A DNA stretch of 10,678 nucleotides, taken from assembly GCA_027064565.1 (NCBI GenBank), contig JAMOPK010000264.1, forward strand, positions 1 through 10,678, in the 5' to 3' direction. Position numbers and translations under genes: made by a program. Under the pieces are notes generated by a model. The model did no database searches, had not been told where the DNA came from, and saw only the letters and a list, made by a program, of their open reading frames with translations. Shown one piece after another: positions 1 to 5,429 of this stretch (positions within the stretch are counted from its first letter, which is position 1; every line of letters begins with the position of its first letter). This DNA comes from Caldifarciminota bacterium. GTDB lineage: Bacteria > Hydrothermota > Hydrothermia > B15-G9.

Positions 1-1
1 C

Positions 2-634
2 ATACGTCTATCCATCGAGTATGGCGTCAAAAAATTCATATACATCTCATCGGGTGGGGCATGCTATGGCAACCCGGTTTACATGCCGTGCGACGAAAAC
101 CATCCCATCAACCCGCTCAGCCCCTACGGAGTCAGCAAACACACTGTTGAACATTATCTTTATCTCTATCATGAAAACAACGGGCTTGACTACGTCGTAT
201 TGAGATACCCCAATGTGTTTGGGCCGAGGCAGGATCCATACGGGGAAGCCGGGGTGGTCGCCATATTCTCCGAACGCATGTGGCGCAAGAAACCGGTCGT
301 CATATACGGCGACGGAACGCAGGAAAGGGATTTCGTTTTCGTGGAGGACATCGCACGGGCCAACATCCTCGCTTTGAATGACCTTGACACAAACGTCCCC
401 CCGATATTCAATCTCGGAACGGGTAAGGGGACATCAGTCAATGAGATCTTCCGCATCCTTGCCGAAATAACGGGCTATGACCAGGAACCGATTCACGAGC
501 CACCGCGTCCGGGAGAAGTGTATAAGATAGCGCTTGATGCGACCAGGGCGGAGAAAATACTCGGCTGGAAGCCCCAATATTCCCTTGAGGACGGCTTGAA
601 AATCACCGCTGAATGGTTCAAGAACATAGGCTGA
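2..634 (+). CDS. galE: UDP-glucose 4-epimerase family protein (extended SDR), 5'-truncated by the window edge
   Basis: NAD-dependent sugar-nucleotide epimerase/dehydratase that would interconvert UDP-glucose and UDP-galactose in the cytosol for envelope polysaccharide precursors. The frame is open from base 2, so the gene begins outside the window: 210 codons are visible of about 310 usual for the family, and the N-terminal Rossmann GxxGxxG motif is missing. Seen in the visible part: the active-site strand SSGGACYG (visible residues 16-23), the catalytic pair in YGVSK (Y42, K46), the sugar-binding stretch RYPNVFGPRQDPYGEAGVV, the GDGTQERDFVFVEDIA segment and the C-terminal LGWKPQYSLEDGL typical of the family. 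The internal ATG at 83 lies after the active-site strand and is not the start. Wording around the GPRQDPYGEAGVV motif resembles bacterial GalE of the Thermotoga type. Exact sugar specificity (UDP-Glc, UDP-GlcNAc or another) cannot be read from the sequence. The 3' end overlaps the next gene by 22 bases. Confidence 0.9.
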   Translation: MRLSIEYGVKKFIYISSGGACYGNPVYMPCDENHPINPLSPYGVSKHTVEHYLYLYHENNGLDYVVLRYPNVFGPRQDPYGEAGVVAIFSERMWRKKPVVIYGDGTQERDFVFVEDIARANILALNDLDTNVPPIFNLGTGKGTSVNEIFRILAEITGYDQEPIHEPPRPGEVYKIALDATRAEKILGWKPQYSLEDGLKITAEWFKNIG

Positions 635-1236
635 ATCTGACAGGTGTGGTCCTTGCAGGTGGCAAGGGGAAAAGGCTGGGACTGCCAAAGGCTTTCATAA
701 AGGTCAACGGCGAAAGGTTGCTTGATTCTATCCTCTCACTTTTCACGGAATTATTTGAAGCCACATTGCTTATAAGCGGCGAATATGAGTTGAGTGTGAG
801 TCACCCGGATGTGAGGGTTGTAAACGATCTCTATCCTTCCCTTGGGCCGATAGGCGGCCTGATCACAGCCATAAAGAACTCCGCCACACGATGGATCTTC
901 ATGACGGGATGCGATTATCCTATGCTGAAAACCGAGCTGATAAGATACGTTTCAGAAAAGGCGCTCAACCATCCGGAATATGACCTCGTGATCCCGCACG
1001 TGAACGGCTACTATCAGGTCCTCCATGCGGCCTACAATCGCAGACTGGAAAAGGTCGTGGAACAAAGGATCGGACAGGGGAGATACAGCATAAAATCGAT
1101 GATAAAATTTGCACCGATAAAAACCCTCGTGATTTCAGAGGATGAGATTCGGGAAGTAGATCCCGAACTTGTGTCGTTCGTAAACCTCAACACGCAGGAC
1201 GAGGTTGAGAAATACAACCTCAGGGTGACCGTTTAA
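613..1236 (+). CDS. mobA: MobA-like molybdenum cofactor guanylyltransferase
   Basis: Cytosolic nucleotidyltransferase predicted to transfer GMP from GTP to molybdopterin, giving the guanine dinucleotide form of the molybdenum cofactor. Of 207 residues, 14-26 read LAGGKGKRLGLPK, the family's nucleotide-binding signature (LAGGxSxRMGxxK). GPIGG at 78-82, the metal-binding CDYP at 100-103 (D101) and NLNTQDE at 191-197 match the remaining MobA motifs in order; length is close to the usual 190-200. The ATG at 613 lies inside the end of galE with only a weak ribosome binding site. A GTG at 646, immediately before the VLAGG strand, would leave a very short N-terminus, so the ATG is preferred, with coupling to galE likely. 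Its stop (1234-1236) overlaps the stop of the convergent gene. No molybdoenzyme gene is in the window, and other MobA-like nucleotidyltransferases cannot be fully excluded. Confidence 0.82.
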   Translation: MVQEHRLNLTGVVLAGGKGKRLGLPKAFIKVNGERLLDSILSLFTELFEATLLISGEYELSVSHPDVRVVNDLYPSLGPIGGLITAIKNSATRWIFMTGCDYPMLKTELIRYVSEKALNHPEYDLVIPHVNGYYQVLHAAYNRRLEKVVEQRIGQGRYSIKSMIKFAPIKTLVISEDEIREVDPELVSFVNLNTQDEVEKYNLRVTV

Positions 1237-2750
1237 TCTTTATGCACTTTCTCCTTGGCTTCCTCTATGAGTTTATTGAGGTCGGTGACGCCCTCCTTGC
1301 CATCGTATTCCGCCACCCCATATCTGAAACCGGGGAGCGGAAGCATATCCACACCGATCTTGATGGACATGCCTGATACGTGGCGCGAGAACCAGTTGAG
1401 GAATTTTACAAGCTCTGATGGGCTTTTCTCGTAGGAAACCAGAATGAGCTCGTTGTCCCCTATGGAGGACAATATCTCGTCCCTGCCGATGGCCTTTTTC
1501 ATCTCGTTGACAAATTCCCGCCTGATGATCTTGCTGATCCCCTCTCCGTAGCGTCCTGTGACCTCGTCCAGACCGAGGATTTCGATGTAAGCAAGGGTAA
1601 ATCTCTCTTTGAGTTTCAGCCTGTAAACTATGGAGGAGAAATGATATAGGCCTGTAGAAGGCTCAATGACTATCGGTCTGAAAGAAACAGATGGAGTGAA
1701 CCACAGCAAAGAGGAGAGATAGGACGCCGTTGTTTCAAAAAATCTTATGTCATCGGGGTCGAAAGGTTGTTCCTTGTCCTTTCCGACGTAGATGGCGCCA
1801 ACCACACGCTCGCCAGAGTAAATGGGAATCACTATCTCATTTGCCACATCCGGTGCTCTCCGTCTTATCGACTCAATGATTTTCTCCGACAAGGCCTCAG
1901 GGTCCTGAACCTCCGATATCTCCTCGCTCCCAAGGTCAATTCCGAGAACCGCAAAGGGGACAAAATTTCCAACTTCATTGGCAACAAATATCCCGAGATA
2001 CCTGTAACCCATGTTGTCATGCAACGTTATCAGGGCACGAGTTACTATCTCCTCAAAGTCGCTGCTGCTACGAATTATGTTGGCTATTTCGTAGAGAAGA
2101 AGCAGACGCCATTGTGCAAGTGAGCTCTCAAGTCTTATCTGTTCGAGTATCTTGGCCTCCTCCGAGCCTATGGACTCCTCCATCTCAATGGGCTTGTCGA
2201 ATATCTTCAACGCTACCTCAACGATGTTCGGATCCCACTGCTTGCCTGCGCCTTCCTTGAGTATCTCCCGCACTTTAGGCCACGGTATCGCCTTACGATA
2301 AATCCTGTTCGCCGTCATGGCTTCGAGTGAATCGGATATAGCGAGAATCCTTGCCTCAAGCGGTATCTCCTCGCCCTTGAGTCCAGAAGGGTATCCTCGT
2401 CCGTCCCATCTCTCATGATGGTGCGCAATCCACGGCAGGATTTCCTTTATCTCATCGACTTCGGACAGGTATTTTTCGCTCCAGATCACGTGCTTCCTGA
2501 TAATTTCAACTTCGTTTTCTGTGAGCGGTCCGGGTTTCGATAGGATGGAATCGGGGATGCCGATCTTCCCAACATCCTGCAAAAGCGCTGCAAGGCGCAG
2601 TTTCTTAAGGTGCTCCTCATCAAACCCAAGGGCTTTTCCTATTCTAACGGCGTATTCTGCAACCCTTCGGGAACGACCGGCAGCCATAGGCTCCCTTGCA
2701 TCTATTGCCGATTGAATTGCCCCAACAATTTTGAAAATCAATTCATCCAT
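1233..2750 (-). CDS. HD-GYP / GAF / GGDEF-like three-domain signalling protein with degenerate catalytic motifs
   Basis: A soluble 505-residue protein of the cyclic-di-GMP signalling type; no signal peptide or membrane segment is seen. Residues about 15-185 form an HD-GYP domain: KIGIPD (62-67), H87, HHERWDGRGYP (111-121), D140 and the GAGKQWDP region. Residues about 210-350 look like a GAF sensor domain. Residues about 360-505 resemble a GGDEF domain, with STGLYH for the usual LTGLYN, but GGDEF itself has become GDNEL (431-435). In the HD-GYP domain the histidine of the HD pair is Q58 (LLQDVGK) and the usual first ligand histidine is R25 (AAGRSRRV). HD-GYP proteins normally hydrolyse c-di-GMP with a two- or three-metal site; here two ligand positions are changed, so a sensor or binding role is inferred. 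The ATG at 2750 has a strong ribosome binding site. The gene converges on mobA with overlapping stop codons. Confidence 0.85.
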   Translation of the reverse strand: MDELIFKIVGAIQSAIDAREPMAAGRSRRVAEYAVRIGKALGFDEEHLKKLRLAALLQDVGKIGIPDSILSKPGPLTENEVEIIRKHVIWSEKYLSEVDEIKEILPWIAHHHERWDGRGYPSGLKGEEIPLEARILAISDSLEAMTANRIYRKAIPWPKVREILKEGAGKQWDPNIVEVALKIFDKPIEMEESIGSEEAKILEQIRLESSLAQWRLLLLYEIANIIRSSSDFEEIVTRALITLHDNMGYRYLGIFVANEVGNFVPFAVLGIDLGSEEISEVQDPEALSEKIIESIRRRAPDVANEIVIPIYSGERVVGAIYVGKDKEQPFDPDDIRFFETTASYLSSLLWFTPSVSFRPIVIEPSTGLYHFSSIVYRLKLKERFTLAYIEILGLDEVTGRYGEGISKIIRREFVNEMKKAIGRDEILSSIGDNELILVSYEKSPSELVKFLNWFSRHVSGMSIKIGVDMLPLPGFRYGVAEYDGKEGVTDLNKLIEEAKEKVHKD

Positions 2751-2753
2751 ATT

Positions 2754-2763
2754 CTCCTCTCCT
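2754..2763 (-). promoter_or_regulatory. Ribosome binding site of the HD-GYP gene
   Basis: On the minus strand the sequence reads AGGAGAGGAG followed by AAT and the ATG. Its upstream AGGAG ends 8 bases before the start codon, ideal Shine-Dalgarno spacing, which fixes the start at 2750. Confidence 0.8.
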
Positions 2764-2777
2764 GACTTTCAAACTGA

Positions 2778-2807
2778 ATTTTAATTCATGGCAACGGAGA
2801 CGGTCAA
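2778..2807 (-). promoter_or_regulatory. Candidate sigma70-type promoter of the HD-GYP gene
   Basis: On the minus strand, TTGACC (2802-2807, five of six to the -35 consensus) is followed after 18 bases by TAAAAT (2778-2783, five of six to the -10 consensus). Transcription would begin about 20 bases before the start codon, just upstream of the strong ribosome binding site. Confidence 0.6.
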
Positions 2808-3091
2808 CTTCAGCGTATCTCAATTCATAAGGCCCGGTTGCCGCTATCCGTTCGTCTCTTTGACGGCTCACATCCCCAACTGCTCTTAGGAAATTGGTTT
2901 ATTGCCAAGCAAGATGTCTGATCCACTGATCTCTGATTTTATCCTACGGTAACCTGACCGAGGGAAAAGCTTTGCTGTATCCGCCAAATTGAGGAGCGAA
3001 TTGAGAGTGATTATCTATTCCCTTTCCTCAAGTTTATTCCACAATCTCCCCTTTTAACGTTCTTAGGAACTGTCATTTTAGGCCGTTATTT
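2808..3091. other. Intergenic region between the HD-GYP gene and cas2, no gene recognised
   Basis: Part of a 377-base gap (2751-3127) between divergent genes. No CRISPR-like direct repeats, tRNA or long open frame was seen. A 33-codon frame from ATG 2788 lacks a ribosome binding site. The right end (3071-3094) resembles sequence upstream of the ABC gene (see repeat entries). The gap is more AT-rich than the genes. Confidence 0.6.
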
Positions 3092-3094
3092 TTG
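3071..3094 (+). repeat. Intergenic repeat-like element, copy 1 (upstream of cas2)
   Basis: TGTCATTTTAGG directly followed by CCGTTATTTTTG. The same two blocks occur in the same order at 8207-8219 and 8230-8241, with one extra T in the first block, one substitution in each, and ten bases between the blocks. Both copies lie 35-80 bases upstream of a start codon. It could be a shared regulatory element, remnants of a small repeat, or AT-rich chance similarity. Confidence 0.35.
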
Positions 3095-3121
3095 AAAAAT
3101 ACAGAGAGATTAGCCAATAAT
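3092..3121 (+). promoter_or_regulatory. Candidate promoter of cas2, giving a near-leaderless mRNA
   Basis: TTGAAA (3092-3097, five of six to -35) is followed after 18 bases by AATAAT (3116-3121, five of six to -10). The -10 box ends six bases before the ATG, so transcription would begin at or next to the start codon. The absence of a Shine-Dalgarno sequence before this ATG agrees with leaderless translation. Confidence 0.45.
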
Positions 3122-3127
3122 AGAACC

Positions 3128-3391
3128 ATGTTTGTCATAATGGTCTATGACGTCAAAGAGGAGAGAGTGGCAAAAGCGCTCAAAACGGCCCGTAAGTTCC
3201 TCAACTGGGTCCAGAACTCGGTTTTTGAGGGTGAACTGAGCCGCGCACAGCTTGAGCGTTTGAAGGCGGAGATGCGAAACGTCCTGAATCTCGACGAGGA
3301 TTCCGTGATATTTTACAAGTTCAGGACAAAGGCCTATTTCAACCGAGAAGTGCTTGGCATTGAGAAAGGTGGTGAGGAGAGCTTTCTCTGA
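3128..3391 (+). CDS. cas2: CRISPR-associated protein Cas2
   Basis: Small ferredoxin-fold protein that, with Cas1, forms the complex inserting new spacers into CRISPR arrays; some homologues also have nuclease activity. The 87-residue product opens with MFVIMVYDV, the first beta strand carrying the conserved D8, then KFLNWVQNSVFEGE (residues 23-36) and the final strand region ending VLGIEK, all standard for type I-B/III Cas2. The frame extends upstream to 3092, but the family almost always starts exactly at MFVI, so the ATG at 3128 is chosen; no Shine-Dalgarno sequence precedes it. Oddly, it is alone: no cas1, other cas gene or CRISPR array is visible on either side, the upstream neighbour being a signalling gene and the downstream one a lipid gene. 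It may be a relic of a lost CRISPR locus, work with a Cas1 encoded elsewhere, or serve another role. Confidence 0.92.
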   Translation: MFVIMVYDVKEERVAKALKTARKFLNWVQNSVFEGELSRAQLERLKAEMRNVLNLDEDSVIFYKFRTKAYFNREVLGIEKGGEESFL

Positions 3392-3426
3392 GCTGATAGG
3401 GTCAATAGGCCAGTTCGACCGCCTTA

Positions 3427-3454
3427 TTGACATGGGATGTGCTTTGCTTTTAAT
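3427..3454 (+). promoter_or_regulatory. Strong candidate promoter of the lipid-rho-rimO operon
   Basis: TTGACA (3427-3432, perfect -35) is followed after 16 bases by TTTAAT (3449-3454, five of six to -10). Transcription would begin near 3461, about 46 bases before the GTG at 3507. The -35 box overlaps the in-frame ATG at 3432, which argues against that ATG as a start. Confidence 0.6.
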
Positions 3455-3495
3455 ATTTAGTCACTTCCCCCATCTGGCCGTTCCAAACAAACTCA

Positions 3496-3501
3496 AAGGG
3501 G
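3496..3501 (+). promoter_or_regulatory. Ribosome binding site of the geranylgeranyl reductase family gene
   Basis: AAGGGG ends five bases before the GTG at 3507 and supports that codon over the upstream in-frame ATGs at 3354 and 3432. Confidence 0.5.
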
Positions 3502-3506
3502 TCATT

Positions 3507-4700
3507 GTGAAAACCGTTCCGACGTTCCAGGTTGTCGTAGTAGGTGGCGGGCTTGCCGGCGCCGCTGCCTCGAAGTTTTTGACCGAACAGGGGTTATCGG
3601 TTATCACTCTGGAGAAAAGCCTGTCGTTCGGGGATCATATCACCTGTGGCGAAGCTGTTCAGGACTGGGTTCTTAAAGAACTGGGGTTCCACGATCCCGC
3701 ACCGGTCGTGGATTCCAGAATCGAAAAGGTCACTCTGAAACTCGGAGAAAGGTCAAAGACGTTCTACGTGCCAGGGATAAGCATTGTCGATAAACGGGCG
3801 CTCATCCGGCAGCTTGTCACGGAAAGCGTCAGGAACGGCGGAAAAGCGGTCTCAAATGCAAGATTTACCGGACTCAGGTTCATGGATGACGGGAAGATAG
3901 AAGTTGAGTGGCTTCATCGTGGGAAAGAGATGAAGGTTACGGCCGATTTTGTGATTGCAGCCGACGGCGCAACTTCAAATGTCTGTCAAGCCGCTGGATG
4001 CGGACGCCCTGAGGAAATCATACATGGAGTCAACAGCCTGATGTTACACGGGTCATTCAGAGAGGGTGAAATGATATTTTTCGTCGGCCCCGAATTCGGA
4101 AAAGGCTATGGCTGGGCGTTTTCCAAAGGAGATTCAATTGCCAATGTGGGTGTTTGTGGCGGTAACGTTGATGCTGTGATGAGAAATTTTGACCACATCA
4201 TCGCCGAAAACTATGCCGGGGCAAGCGTATTGTCCTATGGCATGAAGCCGATCCCGGTTGGCATGAGGAAAAAGGTCGCTCAAAATGGCGTGTTTGCTGT
4301 TGGTGATGCGGGCAGTTTCGTTGAACCCCTCTCCTATGCCGGGATGTGGGGAGCGGTTATGTCTGCAAGGATGGCATCAAAACACATCGTCCGGTTTTAT
4401 CATGGAGATCACAAAAGCAAAAAGGAAGCAATCAGGGGTTTTCTGAAAGACGTCAAAAAGGAGTTTTCTCTCCGTTTCAAACTGGCAGCACTGGCGGTTT
4501 CCGCGTTTCAGGGAATGGACGAGCAGGACTGGCAGGACTTCTTCGATTCGCTGGATGCCAACTTCCCGGATGGCCGGGTCGGGGACGTGGATCCGTTCAG
4601 GCTTGCAGGGATATTTTTAAAGGATAGAAAACTCAGGCGTATTTTAAGAGGGAAACTGAGCAATGCAATACTCGCGGTTATACAAAGAGCTATTTCTTGA
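3507..4700 (+). CDS. Geranylgeranyl reductase family FAD-dependent oxidoreductase
   Basis: Flavoprotein of 397 residues in the family that saturates isoprenoid chains (archaeal digeranylgeranylglycerophospholipids, bacterial menaquinone, chlorophyll side chains). Visible: dinucleotide-binding GGGLAG (13-18) ending at acidic E36; CGE (47-49), matching the family cysteine near the flavin; ADG (152-154); YGWAF (201-205), matching the YxWxFP substrate-channel motif with serine for the proline; and GDAGSFVEPLSYAGM (266-280), the second FAD motif. The start is set at GTG 3507: the glycine-rich strand follows directly, a ribosome binding site precedes it, and a promoter sits between it and the upstream ATGs (3354, 3432). 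Those would add hydrophobic residues of unlikely sequence. The 3' end overlaps the GGGP synthase gene by 38 bases, which implies coupled translation and points to ether-lipid chains as substrate. Menaquinone reduction is the main alternative. Confidence 0.85.
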   Translation: MKTVPTFQVVVVGGGLAGAAASKFLTEQGLSVITLEKSLSFGDHITCGEAVQDWVLKELGFHDPAPVVDSRIEKVTLKLGERSKTFYVPGISIVDKRALIRQLVTESVRNGGKAVSNARFTGLRFMDDGKIEVEWLHRGKEMKVTADFVIAADGATSNVCQAAGCGRPEEIIHGVNSLMLHGSFREGEMIFFVGPEFGKGYGWAFSKGDSIANVGVCGGNVDAVMRNFDHIIAENYAGASVLSYGMKPIPVGMRKKVAQNGVFAVGDAGSFVEPLSYAGMWGAVMSARMASKHIVRFYHGDHKSKKEAIRGFLKDVKKEFSLRFKLAALAVSAFQGMDEQDWQDFFDSLDANFPDGRVGDVDPFRLAGIFLKDRKLRRILRGKLSNAILAVIQRAIS

Positions 4701-5385
4701 GCACGGGGAGCGCGGTATCTGGGTGTTGCTTGACCCCGACAGGCTTGATCGGAAGAACGTTCACGGAAAGGTCGAGCGGATTTCAAAGATGCCTGGGGTC
4801 AAAGCCATTCTGATCGGCACAAGCCTGTTGCTCTCGCACGATTTCGATGAATTTGTCATGGCTGTTAAATCCTCGTCAAAAGTCCCGGTGATATTGTTTC
4901 CCGGAGGCGTGAATCAGGTTTCGCGCCACGCTGATGGCATCCTTTTCCTTTCATTGGTCAGCGGGCGGAATCCTGAGCTTTTGATCGGGGAACAGGTGAG
5001 GATGGCACCGCTGGTCAGGCATTTCAACCTTGATTCGATCCCCACGGCCTACATGCTGATAGAGTCCGGGGGATTGCCATCCGTGGAATTCGTCACGCAC
5101 ACCATACCGATTCCACGGGACAAACCAGACATAGCCGTGGCCCATGCCATGGCCGCTGAACTGCTTGGTTTTCAACTGATTTACATGGAAGCCGGTTCCG
5201 GGGCACGCTATCCGGTGCCTCCGGAGATGATCCGGCAGGTAGTCTCCTCTGTGGAAATACCTGTCGTGGTCGGCGGCGGTCTCAGAGACAGAAGTTCTAT
5301 CAAGGCAGCATTCGATGCCGGTGCCCGCTACGTCGTTGTGGGAACTGCCATCGAAAAAAACGAGAGATTTCTGGAGGAAATTTGA
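4663..5385 (+). CDS. Geranylgeranylglyceryl phosphate synthase family (GGGPS/PcrB)
   Basis: TIM-barrel prenyltransferase of 240 residues that would join a polyprenyl diphosphate to sn-glycerol-1-phosphate, the first committed step of archaeal-type ether lipids. Family landmarks in order: LLDPDR (22-27), the metal-binding DPD; the FPGG loop (79-82); LFLSLVSGRNPELLIGEQV (94-112); ESGG (134-137); PIPRDKP (149-155); YMEAGSGA (174-181), which binds the glycerol phosphate; VGGGLRD (203-209); and GTAIEKN (227-233). The ribosome binding site AAGAGGGA (4646-4653) suits the ATG at 4663. Short bacillary PcrB proteins make heptaprenylglyceryl phosphate; this longer protein looks closer to the GGGPS group found in archaea and some Bacteroidota/FCB bacteria, but prenyl chain length cannot be read here. 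The next enzyme, the UbiA-family DGGGP synthase, and a glycerol-1-phosphate dehydrogenase are not in the window. Confidence 0.93.
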   Translation: MQYSRLYKELFLEHGERGIWVLLDPDRLDRKNVHGKVERISKMPGVKAILIGTSLLLSHDFDEFVMAVKSSSKVPVILFPGGVNQVSRHADGILFLSLVSGRNPELLIGEQVRMAPLVRHFNLDSIPTAYMLIESGGLPSVEFVTHTIPIPRDKPDIAVAHAMAAELLGFQLIYMEAGSGARYPVPPEMIRQVVSSVEIPVVVGGGLRDRSSIKAAFDAGARYVVVGTAIEKNERFLEEI

Positions 5386-5413
5386 AAAACAAAGAAAAAC
5401 CCAATCAGGTGGC

Positions 5414-5419
5414 AGGAGG
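5414..5419 (+). promoter_or_regulatory. Ribosome binding site of rho
   Basis: A perfect AGGAGG lies ten bases before the ATG at 5430. It decides the start of rho against the in-frame TTG at 5382, which overlaps the stop of the GGGP synthase gene. Confidence 0.75.
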
Positions 5420-5429
5420 TCGAGAAAAT

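Noticed and set aside
1767..2123. 118-residue forward frame inside the HD-GYP gene
   Set aside because: Antisense to a clear three-domain gene, with low-complexity composition and no motif.
2788..2889. 33-codon forward frame starting MATETVNF between the HD-GYP gene and cas2
   Set aside because: No ribosome binding site, overlaps the likely HD-GYP promoter, and too short to judge.
3092..3127. Upstream extension of cas2 to 3092
   Set aside because: Cas2 proteins begin at the MFVI strand, and the extension coincides with a promoter-like sequence.
2751..3127. CRISPR array or leader next to cas2
   Set aside because: No regularly spaced direct repeats of 23-40 bases could be found on either side of cas2.
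3354..3506. N-terminal extension of the reductase from ATG 3354 or ATG 3432
   Set aside because: The extension overlaps cas2 and a good promoter, and its sequence resembles no reductase. GTG 3507 with AAGGGG upstream gives the normal family start.
5382..5429. Start of rho at TTG 5382, overlapping the GGGP synthase stop as TTGA
   Set aside because: The extra 16 residues are not rho-like, while ATG 5430 has a perfect AGGAGG ten bases upstream and yields a typical Rho N-terminus.
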